Below are positions 7,324 through 13,146 of a stretch of DNA of 13,146 nucleotides, one piece after another. The notes under the pieces are model-generated. The model ran no database searches and was not told the DNA's origin. It saw nothing but the letters and a program-made list of their open reading frames with translations. Location: contig CABTWE010000016.1 of the NCBI GenBank assembly GCA_902488465.1, forward strand, positions 1 through 13,146, read 5' to 3'. Position 1 is the first letter of the stretch. Every line of letters starts with the position of its first letter. The translations under genes were made by a program, and so were the position numbers. Origin of the DNA: an uncultured Tissierellia bacterium. GTDB taxonomy: Bacteria; Bacillota; Clostridia; Tissierellales; Peptoniphilaceae.

Positions 7324-7955
7324 TTTAAATAAACCTCCTTATTTTTCAGTCCTACATTAAATTTGCCTTTCTCCGTTTCAACCGACAAATTCTCTTCGTC
7401 GTGAGTAAATCGAGAAATCTCAAACGAAAACTTGCCGAAATAAACTCTCTCAATTTTTAAATCATATTCCTTGTACGCGCTTATATAAAAGTCGCCCTTA
7501 TACTTTTCAATCGCCACAACCTCGTCATAACCGTCGCCATCGATGTCATAAAGCGTGAAATCCGAAATCGGATAAGTGAGCCTCGACGCGCGAAACTTCG
7601 GCTGTAGCTCCAAATCTTTCACCGTATAAATAAAAACGCGTTTAGTCATAATTCTGTGGTGCGGTGCGATATTGTAAACCCCGAAAACAACATCCTCGTT
7701 GTTCTCATTGTTCACTCGCCCCGTCTTCCACTTCCAAATATTTAAAGTGTACTTGTCCTTAAAAACATGGGTCTTAACATTCTCGTCGTCGCTCAAAGTA
7801 ACCTCGTTGTAGTATTTCTGAAATCGTCTCTTTCGAAGAGTGAGTGTGACCGGCTTTCCGTCGTCGTCCACCACGTCAAAAGAAACCGACTCCTTTGACA
7901 TCATGAATAAAATAAAAACTATAACAAATGTTCCAACGAGAAATTTTTTCCACAT
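7320..7955 (-). CDS. Membrane-anchored protein with an Asp-rich DIDGDGYDE loop, partner of the DUF3160 lipoprotein
   Basis: A 211-residue protein with one N-terminal membrane segment (about 5-20) that probably acts as an uncleaved anchor, leaving a beta-rich extracytoplasmic domain. DIDGDGYDE (137-145) resembles the calcium-binding loop of FG-GAP/VCBS-type beta-propeller repeats, but only one such loop is seen. Other distinctive stretches are IWKWKTGRVNNENNEDVVFGVYN (73-95) and IAPHHRIMTKRVFIYTV. I do not recognise a named family. Its stop overlaps the DUF3160 start (ATGA), which implies coupled translation and a shared role. The start is uncertain: ATG at 7955 or GTG at 7964, both with weak ribosome sites. 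I prefer 7955 because the predicted transcript begins close to 7970. Confidence 0.8.
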   Translation of the reverse strand: MWKKFLVGTFVIVFILFMMSKESVSFDVVDDDGKPVTLTLRKRRFQKYYNEVTLSDDENVKTHVFKDKYTLNIWKWKTGRVNNENNEDVVFGVYNIAPHHRIMTKRVFIYTVKDLELQPKFRASRLTYPISDFTLYDIDGDGYDEVVAIEKYKGDFYISAYKEYDLKIERVYFGKFSFEISRFTHDEENLSVETEKGKFNVGLKNKEVYLK

Positions 7956-7976
7956 AAAAAGCACCCACTTTATTAT

Positions 7977-8006
7977 ATTATATCACACATAAAGGGATTC
8001 TGTAAA
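7977..8006 (-). promoter_or_regulatory. Promoter of the anchor protein / DUF3160 operon
   Basis: On the minus strand TTTACA (8001-8006) lies 18 bases before TATAAT (7977-7982). A second TATAAT overlaps at 7972-7977. It begins 4 bp past the ABC transporter stop, and no terminator stands between, so read-through from the ABC genes is also possible. Confidence 0.6.
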
Positions 8007-8010
8007 CTTT

Positions 8011-9726
8011 TTACAAATAAAAACGACTTTGCTCGTTATACATATTTCTATAATGTTCAGAACATTTCATCAAATCTTCGTGTGTTCCGCTTGCGATAAT
8101 CTCGCCGTCTTTAAATACTATAACCTTGTCCACAAACTTTGTAATGCCAAGTCTGTGAGTAACAATTATAGACGTTATATTTTTTGATATTTCTATAAAT
8201 TTCTTTAAAATCGCACTTTCTTCCATTGGGTCAAGCGCTGAGGTCGGCTCGTCCATAATGATTAACTTTTTATCCTCATATAACGCCCGTGCAATATCAA
8301 GTCTTTCTCTTTCTCCACCCGAAAGTTCAATTCCATCAAACTCTTTTCCGATTCTTGTATTCAAAATTTCTTCATCGCATAACTTTGAAAGCCCAACGAA
8401 TCTAAGTTTTTCGCAGACTTTTTCAGAATCGAAATGCTCTTTCGACGAAATATGTTCACCGACTGTCAGATTGGTTTCAGTTCTTGACTGCGGCACAATT
8501 GTATAATCATCAAAAGAAATTCCCGAAAAAATCATATTTGAATCGCCAACAACTATCTTTCCATCGGATTTATAAATCCCGCTTATGACCTTTGTAAATG
8601 TCGTTTTCCCGGAACCGTTGTAACCGACAATTGCAACCGATTCCCCTTCTTTAATTTCAACATTAATATTTCTCAATCCGTTCTCTGAATTTGGATAAGT
8701 AAATGAAACATCTTTCATTTTTAAACTTCCAAACTCAAAATCAAAGCATCTTTTCTCTTCTTCCGTGTTCATAAAATCTATAAAATCATTTGCAAACATC
8801 AAGTTTTTAGGCAAATTACCAATTGATGTTATCATTTCCTTCGTGCTTGACTGCATATTTCTAAAAGCAATAAGAGCCGCTCCCATCATCCCGATGGCAA
8901 TGTCGCGACTGAATGCAAGTTTTATAGTTAATATTACCGCAAACGAATAAGAAATCACGCTCAATATATCACAAAACAAAAGTGACTTTGCATCTTTTAA
9001 TCTTTCATTGTAATATTTGTCGCCCACATCCGCAAAAATATTTTCATATCTGTCCGCAAAGAATTTTGAACTGTCGTTTAATTTTATCTCTCTGTTGATT
9101 TTTGCATCTGTAAAAATGCTGTATAAATAATTCAATTTTCTTTCATCATATATTTCTATATTTTTTAACTTATAAAATGCCTTTCCTCTAATTATTCTAG
9201 TCACAAAATACGGAACAACTGTCAGAAGTGCAAGATATACCAAATATCTGCTGTATGAAAGAAGCGTTAAGAGAATTAAAACAACTTCTACAACCTCTCC
9301 CGAAATTCTCGCCATCAAATGTACACATGTGCTCATCCTTTCATCGTCGACCGCATTTGAAGCCCTTTCCAAATTTGACAGAAACTCCCTGTCCTCAAAT
9401 TTTATCATCTCAATCTCAGTAAGTTTGTGTGCGACATCATATTTAAATTTGTTGTCGGACTTTTCATATAAAAATCCGTTCATGAAAACAGCATAAAAAT
9501 ACTCCATCACCCTTTCAATGAAAATTAAAGCCAAAAGATAAATTCCATATTTTATTACTGAATTAATATCTTCGTATCGAACGATATATTGATATCCCGA
9601 CTCAATAATATTCATCGTAAAATTGAGTTTCAGTGCAACCAAAACTCCTGAAACAATGTGATATAAAAACACATATGCAGTTCCGAAAGGGGTAATTTTG
9701 AATATCTTTTTTAATACTTCAAACAT
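8011..9726 (-). CDS. ABC exporter half-transporter B (membrane domain plus ATPase)
   Basis: A 571-residue type-IV ABC exporter half: membrane domain about 1-310, then an ATPase domain. Visible motifs are Walker A GYNGSGKT (Lys374), Q-loop Gln413, signature LSGGE (468-472), Walker B IIMDEP (Asp492, Glu493), D-loop SALD and H-loop His524. All catalytic positions look intact. I start at the ATG at 9726 because AAGGAG lies 7 bases before it; the frame upstream runs into the preceding gene without such a site. That gene's stop is 1 base away, so the two are translationally coupled and probably form a heterodimer. No substrate can be read from the sequence: no peptidase C39 domain is present, and no precursor peptide or maturation enzyme lies nearby. 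Confidence 0.92.
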   Translation of the reverse strand: MFEVLKKIFKITPFGTAYVFLYHIVSGVLVALKLNFTMNIIESGYQYIVRYEDINSVIKYGIYLLALIFIERVMEYFYAVFMNGFLYEKSDNKFKYDVAHKLTEIEMIKFEDREFLSNLERASNAVDDERMSTCVHLMARISGEVVEVVLILLTLLSYSRYLVYLALLTVVPYFVTRIIRGKAFYKLKNIEIYDERKLNYLYSIFTDAKINREIKLNDSSKFFADRYENIFADVGDKYYNERLKDAKSLLFCDILSVISYSFAVILTIKLAFSRDIAIGMMGAALIAFRNMQSSTKEMITSIGNLPKNLMFANDFIDFMNTEEEKRCFDFEFGSLKMKDVSFTYPNSENGLRNINVEIKEGESVAIVGYNGSGKTTFTKVISGIYKSDGKIVVGDSNMIFSGISFDDYTIVPQSRTETNLTVGEHISSKEHFDSEKVCEKLRFVGLSKLCDEEILNTRIGKEFDGIELSGGERERLDIARALYEDKKLIIMDEPTSALDPMEESAILKKFIEISKNITSIIVTHRLGITKFVDKVIVFKDGEIIASGTHEDLMKCSEHYRNMYNEQSRFYL

Positions 9727-9727
9727 T

Positions 9728-11437
9728 TTAATTCTCCTTGTACCAACCCGACTGTTCGTCATACATTTTTTTATAAATACCGCCCTTGTTCATAAGCTCA
9801 TCGTGAGTTCCGCGCTCTATAATTCTTCCTTCACTAAGCACAATTATATCGTCCGCCAATTTTGAAAGAACCAACCTGTGAGTGATAATTATTGCACCGC
9901 GACTCTTTAAAACCTTCAAAATATTGTCATACATCTTAGCTTCAACCATCGGGTCCATCGAGGCTGTCGGCTCGTCAAATATAAGAAAATCCGATTTCTT
10001 TTGAATAGCCCGTGCAAGTGCAAGCTTTTGGTTCTCTCCTCCCGAAAGATACACTCCGTCTTCTTCAAGCTTTCCTATATTTGTGTCTTCGCTGTACTTA
10101 TCAAGCTCCAACAATTTCAAATCTTCAGCTATATCACCAACTTTTCCAAAAAGAATATTGTCACGCAAATTTAATTCATAATTTTTAAAATCTTGAAAAA
10201 CTATCGAAAGTTCATTTGAAATATCCTCATTTGACATTAAATATGGATTCATATTTGAAATTCTCACAGAACCCTCTGTCGGCTCGTATAGACCTGCCAC
10301 CAATTTTATTATAGTACTTTTCCCAGCTCCATTCTCCCCGACAATTGCAGTCACTTTATCCTTGTTTATTTTAAAACTTAAATCGTGAAGAACTGTCTTT
10401 TGAGTCCCCGGATATTTAAAACTCACGTGCGAAAACTCTATCTCATCCCCATATTTAGAACTCTTTTCAACCTTTCTTTCGTCATAACTCAAAATAAAAA
10501 ATAACGTATTTGCAATATATCCATTGTTCGAAACAGTTGAAGCCTCATAAACAAAATCTTCCGCCATATCCAAAGTACTCGACGCAGATGTCACAATCGC
10601 CGTAAGGTCCCCTGCTCCAATCGCTTTTGCAAGGAGCTTAGAAACTATAAATAAAATGACAAGCCCCATCCAAACAATATTAACAACAGAACTTAAAAGA
10701 AGATAATTTTGACTCTTTAAAGTCGTGTCGAGCCTTTCCTTAAAAACCGCAGACGAATACTTTTCAAACCTGTTTAAAAATAAATTTTTCATCTTAAACA
10801 CTTTGATTTCATATAAAGCATCCTTATTTTTCAAAATATCTATTACATTTTCCATCTCGCGTTCATTTCTTGAAGTGTTTTCAAACATTTTATTCATCTT
10901 GTTAACAGCCAAAAACGTAAATAAAATATCAAAAATTGCAGCAATCAAATAAGATATTCCTAGAATTCCGGAAATATTAAAAAACACAAACGCAATACCG
11001 ACAACCTTAATAACTGTCGACAAGATTAAAATAGAAGAATTGAAGAGCTCTATAAGTGCAAAATGCGGTCTGTCCTTGATTTGATTTAACTTATCCTGAA
11101 ACTCCGACTTTTCTATTTCATCAACCGCAATTAAAGAAAGCTTGTTCATAAGCGATTTGTTTAAATTTAATTCGAGCCTTTGCTCAAGCTTTATGTCCAA
11201 AATATTTCTAAAAAACTTCGACAACTCTTTCCACGCAAACAACAAAACCAAAAATATAACCGGTTTTACATCTGCACCGCCGCTTACAAACCCTACAATC
11301 GAATCGACCGAAAGCTTTGTTGCATAAATAATAAGCGGATCTGTAAGTGCACTTATTATACTTTCTAATATAATCAGAGCATAAATTGTCCCTGCATGTT
11401 TTCGCACCAAGCGATATGTATTAAAAATAGCTTTCAC
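9728..11437 (-). CDS. ABC exporter half-transporter A (membrane domain plus ATPase)
   Basis: The upstream partner of the pair, 569 residues: membrane domain about 1-320, then the ATPase domain. Motifs are Walker A GENGAGKS (Lys373), Q-loop Gln415, signature LSGGE (464-468), Walker B LIFDEP (Asp488, Glu489) and H-loop His520. Its residues look canonical, as do those of the second subunit, so neither subunit shows the degenerate site seen in many heterodimeric exporters. Translation starts at GTG (11435-11437) behind a run of six G, a strong ribosome site. Both proteins end alike (MYDEQSGWYKEN here, MYNEQSRFYL in the partner), which points to duplication of one ancestral gene. Cargo is unknown: a drug, lipid or peptide are all possible. 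Confidence 0.92.
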   Translation of the reverse strand: MKAIFNTYRLVRKHAGTIYALIILESIISALTDPLIIYATKLSVDSIVGFVSGGADVKPVIFLVLLFAWKELSKFFRNILDIKLEQRLELNLNKSLMNKLSLIAVDEIEKSEFQDKLNQIKDRPHFALIELFNSSILILSTVIKVVGIAFVFFNISGILGISYLIAAIFDILFTFLAVNKMNKMFENTSRNEREMENVIDILKNKDALYEIKVFKMKNLFLNRFEKYSSAVFKERLDTTLKSQNYLLLSSVVNIVWMGLVILFIVSKLLAKAIGAGDLTAIVTSASSTLDMAEDFVYEASTVSNNGYIANTLFFILSYDERKVEKSSKYGDEIEFSHVSFKYPGTQKTVLHDLSFKINKDKVTAIVGENGAGKSTIIKLVAGLYEPTEGSVRISNMNPYLMSNEDISNELSIVFQDFKNYELNLRDNILFGKVGDIAEDLKLLELDKYSEDTNIGKLEEDGVYLSGGENQKLALARAIQKKSDFLIFDEPTASMDPMVEAKMYDNILKVLKSRGAIIITHRLVLSKLADDIIVLSEGRIIERGTHDELMNKGGIYKKMYDEQSGWYKEN

Positions 11438-11485
11438 GCTTGCCCCCCCTAAAGCTTTAATATAATATAAAATACCTTTAACTAA

Positions 11486-11513
11486 ATTATACCACTTGCA
11501 ATAAAAAAAGCAA
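11486..11513 (-). promoter_or_regulatory. Promoter of the ABC exporter operon
   Basis: On the minus strand TTGCTT (11508-11513) is followed after 16 bases by TATAAT (11486-11491). The -35 box lies inside the 3' arm of the terminator hairpin of the preceding gene, so the two signals share bases. Confidence 0.55.
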
Positions 11514-11528
11514 CCTTTTGATTGCTTT
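11502..11528 (-). terminator. Intrinsic terminator of the nucleosidase gene
   Basis: AAAGCAA (11522-11528 read on the minus strand) pairs with TTGCTTT (11507-11513) around an 8-base loop, and the T run continues to 11503. The hairpin ends 5 bp after the nucleosidase stop codon. Confidence 0.8.
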
Positions 11529-11533
11529 TACAT

Positions 11534-12205
11534 CTACAAATTCAAAATTAAATCGTCGATAAGTTTCACCGCAACTCTACTTGCTCTCTCAAAATTTTCA
11601 TAAAAACCTTGACCTTCCGTTTCGAGAGTGTCACTCACCGCTTTAATCATAAGACATTCTACCCCGAAAAGATAACTGCAAAGTGCAATCGATGCGCCTT
11701 CCATATCGACAATGTCGCAGTTCCACTCCTTGTAAAGCTTCTCTCTGTCGGCGCGTCTGTCGACAAACTTGTCGCCCGATGCAAGATTTACCTTCTCGAG
11801 ATCCGGGTCGAGCTTAACCGCCAAATCCACGAGCCTCTTAGAAACCGGAATCATCGTCGAATCAAACATTGAATACCTGCCCTTTTCGATTACATCGACT
11901 TCGCTCACATCCCAATCGTAGTGCACAACATTTTGCACAACTGCAAGCTCCTCAACCTCTTGCTCGCGTAGTGCTCCGACCACGCCGTAATTTAAAATAA
12001 TCTCGCAATGATAAATCTCAACAAGCGTCGTCATCGCAATCGAAGCCCTAATCTGCCCCGCATTCGATGCAGCAACATAAACATCCTTGCCGTGAATATG
12101 ATACTTAAAAACCTCCAAATAACCGTGCTTAAACTTCTCAATCGGCTCACCGTATATATTGTAAAAAGCGTCAAATTCAACCGCCACTAAAATCCCGATA
12201 TTCAT
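11534..12205 (-). CDS. MTA/SAH nucleosidase-family protein (mtnN-like, divergent)
   Basis: A 223-residue member of the nucleoside phosphorylase/nucleosidase superfamily, most like MTA/SAH nucleosidase, which cleaves adenine from methylthioadenosine and S-adenosylhomocysteine in methyl-donor recycling. Visible features are the N-terminal MNIGILVAVE, GDKFVDR (144-150), DMEGASIA (167-174; Glu169 matches E. coli Glu174) and KAVSDT (188-193; Asp192 matches Asp197). Two positions depart from the usual enzyme. Ungapped alignment puts Asp12 where E. coli has catalytic Glu12, and the SAGG loop reads GVVGAL (74-79). It may therefore have a different substrate or rate. I prefer the ATG at 12205, which matches usual family N-termini and sits 9-10 bases after GGAGG; the ATG at 12214 directly abuts that site. 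It has its own promoter and terminator. Confidence 0.85.
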   Translation of the reverse strand: MNIGILVAVEFDAFYNIYGEPIEKFKHGYLEVFKYHIHGKDVYVAASNAGQIRASIAMTTLVEIYHCEIILNYGVVGALREQEVEELAVVQNVVHYDWDVSEVDVIEKGRYSMFDSTMIPVSKRLVDLAVKLDPDLEKVNLASGDKFVDRRADREKLYKEWNCDIVDMEGASIALCSYLFGVECLMIKAVSDTLETEGQGFYENFERASRVAVKLIDDLILNL

Positions 12206-12230
12206 ATATCTCATCCCTCCAATTACTTAA

Positions 12231-12259
12231 ATTATACATGGTTTGGGTGAGAAATTCAA
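12231..12259 (-). promoter_or_regulatory. Promoter of the nucleosidase gene
   Basis: On the minus strand TTGAAT (12254-12259) is exactly 17 bases from a perfect TATAAT (12231-12236). The spacing and boxes match the LTA-synthase-type promoter. Transcription would begin near 12224, giving a short leader with no room for a riboswitch. Confidence 0.75.
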
Positions 12260-12263
12260 ATAT

Positions 12264-12285
12264 GAGGGGTGGGGTTGGGTGTGTG
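12264..12285 (+). other. G-rich tract upstream of the nucleosidase promoter
   Basis: Runs GGGG, GGGG and GGG occur within 14 bases, followed by GTGTGTG. A further GGG lies near 12245. This is strikingly G-rich for the window and is the C-rich side of the nucleosidase promoter region. A G-quadruplex would need one long loop, so it is only possible. Confidence 0.4.
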
Positions 12286-12332
12286 TTTTTTTATAATCGT
12301 TTGTTCCTGTGTACGCTACGATTTTTTACGTA

Positions 12333-12353
12333 CGTTGTTATAACAACATACAG
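12333..12353. repeat. 21-bp repeat, copy 1, with a 14-bp palindrome
   Basis: Identical to 12393-12413, exactly 60 bp away. It contains the perfect palindrome GTTGTTATAACAAC (12334-12347) followed by ATACAG. Similarity continues for about nine bases after the repeat with three mismatches. Confidence 0.9.
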
Positions 12354-12392
12354 TCAAAGATGAATGTATAATAGAATAGAATATATAAATTT

Positions 12393-12413
12393 CGTTGTTA
12401 TAACAACATACAG
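12393..12413. repeat. 21-bp repeat, copy 2, with a 14-bp palindrome
   Basis: Exact second copy of 12333-12353, with the palindrome at 12394-12407. The 39 bases between the copies are AT-rich and not clearly repeated. A protein binding site or the end of a small dispersed element would fit equally. Confidence 0.9.
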
Positions 12414-12441
12414 CTAACGATGTATATTTAAAATATATAAT

Positions 12442-12540
12442 CAAAAATAGCACACGCCATTTTATCCACGATGATATATTCATACAATTGTATCATTTCA
12501 CAATCGCTGCTTGTAGCAGCTGGCATACGTTGTGACGATA
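12442..12540 (+). repeat. Diverged repeat unit, copy A
   Basis: Compared by eye with copy B, it shares in order CAAAAAT, CACAC, TTATCCACG, GATA, CAATTGTATC, a CATT, and TTGTAGC, with small insertions and deletions. TTATCCACG is at 12462-12470 and CAATTGTATC at 12485-12494. A hairpin GCTGC-TTGTA-GCAGC lies at 12506-12520. The short open frames crossing it on both strands have no ribosome binding site. Confidence 0.6.
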
Positions 12541-12624
12541 GGAACAACGATGTCCTGCCGCCAGTTATGCCGTGCATTGAATTTGGAATATCACAAACAA
12601 CGTTGTGCCCGTACAATATAGAAA

Positions 12625-12772
12625 CCAAAAATTCCACACATAAATATTATCCACGCCGATAAATTTTCAATTGTATCCATTCGTAAACGCGTTGTAGCGG
12701 GACGGTTCTGTGAAAGTCCTTCCTGTGCCCAACCGAGCGAAAAAGAAATCTTCGATTTCGTTTTTGAGCACG
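12625..12772 (+). repeat. Diverged repeat unit, copy B
   Basis: Lies about 185 bp downstream of copy A in the same orientation, with TTATCCACG at 12647-12655 and CAATTGTATC at 12668-12677. It continues through GTAAACGCGTTGTAGCGG into a hairpin GAAATC-TTC-GATTTC near 12745-12760. Its right half matches copy C in inverted orientation. No convincing gene covers it. Confidence 0.6.
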
Positions 12773-12934
12773 GGAAGGGTGCCGCCCATTTTTGTGTATG
12801 TGAAATATGTAGCTATACTAACAAAGCTGTGTAAATAGAATATAGCACCAACATCCATTTATAATTTATAAACTTACCCATAATTGTGTTTTTTCTCCAC
12901 CTCTTCTCCTTGTTGGCGGCGATACACCTTTTTG

Positions 12935-13022
12935 CGCGTTCGGAAACGAAATCAAAGATTTCTACCTCACCCGCAAAAAACTGGTCGCCGCTACGTACGG
13001 CGTTTACAACATAATACATTCA
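12935..13022 (-). repeat. Diverged repeat unit, copy C, inverted
   Basis: Read on the minus strand it parallels copy B: TGTAT, GTAAACGC, GTAGCGG, then GAAATC-TTT-GATTTCGTTT, with several gaps. A perfect hairpin CGCCG-CTACGTA-CGGCG lies at 12986-13002. Copies B and C face each other across about 160 bp. The open frame reading MYYVVNAVRSGDQFF through it on the minus strand has no ribosome binding site. Confidence 0.6.
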
Positions 13023-13134
13023 CAAAAAAAGACCCGGATATACCGATTCTTTCATAAACACCGTAATTTGCGAGGAATTTTCAATGAGAAACACTTAGAT
13101 GAAATATTTTAGGATTGAGGCATATTGCAAAATA

Positions 13135-13146
13135 AGATCGGAAGAG
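13135..13146 (+). other. Illumina adapter remnant at the contig end
   Basis: The last 12 bases, AGATCGGAAGAG, are the first 12 bases of the standard Illumina read-through adapter (AGATCGGAAGAGC). They sit exactly at the edge. This is a sequencing artefact, not biological sequence; true sequence probably ends at about 13134. Confidence 0.93.

Larger units (their letters stand above)
12206..13134. other. Long stretch without a credible gene
   Basis: Apart from the nucleosidase promoter at its left end, this stretch of over 900 bp has no gene I can support. Frames of 60-69 codons exist on both strands (within 12428-12662, 12667-12858 and 12813-13019). They overlap, lack ribosome binding sites, and lie on the repeats. 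No tRNA, rRNA, transposase or known RNA is recognised. The final part (13023-13134) has no feature I can name. Confidence 0.65.

Noticed and set aside
12333..12413. CRISPR array
   Set aside because: There are only two repeats, of 21 bp with a central palindrome, and no further units or cas genes. The 39-base interval is AT-rich and unlike a spacer series.
12428..12662. Two overlapping small open frames on opposite strands (about 63 and 69 codons)
   Set aside because: Neither has a ribosome binding site, the minus one starts with GTG, both lie on a repeat unit, and neither resembles a protein I know. Every accepted gene but one here has a clear site.
12667..13019. Two minus-strand small open frames (63 and 68 codons)
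   Set aside because: They lack ribosome binding sites and follow the repeat copies B and C. The similar peptide stretches EIEDFF and EIFDFV arise from the palindromic GAAATC-N3-GATTTC hairpin rather than from shared ancestry of proteins.
13020..13134. End of an insertion sequence at the contig edge
   Set aside because: Contig ends often fall in insertion sequences, but I found no transposase motif in any frame and no recognisable terminal inverted repeat.

Overview
The window looks like AT-rich Bacillota (Firmicutes) chromosome. Protein-coding genes have strong Shine-Dalgarno sites (GGAGG types), promoters are of the TTGAAT-17-TATAAT kind, and there is a lipoteichoic-acid-synthase-type enzyme, a DXP-independent PdxS, a MocR/PdxR regulator and two lipoproteins. 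An anaerobic Clostridia/Tissierellia-like host is my best guess, from general impression rather than any marker gene. The last 12 bases (13135-13146) equal the start of the standard Illumina adapter, so the right edge is almost certainly the end of a draft contig.

Layout. A possible 3' end of a plus-strand gene (2-76) converges on an LTA-synthase-family gene (66-1856, minus). Next come pdxR (2029-3369, minus) and pdxS (3495-4346, plus), divergent around a 125-bp control region: a vitamin B6 locus without pdxT beside it. pdxS converges, with overlapping terminators, on a small lipoprotein of unknown function (4365-4934, minus). Then follows a translationally coupled pair (7955 down to 5116, minus): a membrane-anchored protein with a DxDxDG-like loop and a large DUF3160 lipoprotein. 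A tightly coupled ABC exporter pair (11437 down to 8011, minus) and an MTA/SAH-nucleosidase-family gene (12205-11534, minus), each with its own promoter, complete the coding part.

From 12206 to the right edge (about 940 bp) I find no credible gene. The short open frames there lack ribosome binding sites. Instead the stretch holds two exact 21-bp repeats exactly 60 bp apart, each with a perfect 14-bp palindrome, and at least three diverged copies of a roughly 100-150-bp repeat unit (two direct, one inverted). These carry hairpins, one of which appears to keep its stem while its bases change. This repeat cluster is the least explained part of the window and probably explains why the assembly ends here.

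How the genes relate. PdxR plausibly controls pdxS for pyridoxal-phosphate supply. The LTA-synthase-like enzyme, the lipoproteins and the DUF3160/anchor pair act at the cell envelope. The ABC pair is a probable heterodimeric exporter of unknown cargo. I see no large, clearly new multi-gene system. The candidates for novelty are the DUF3160/anchor pair, the nucleosidase with altered active-site residues, and the repeat cluster.
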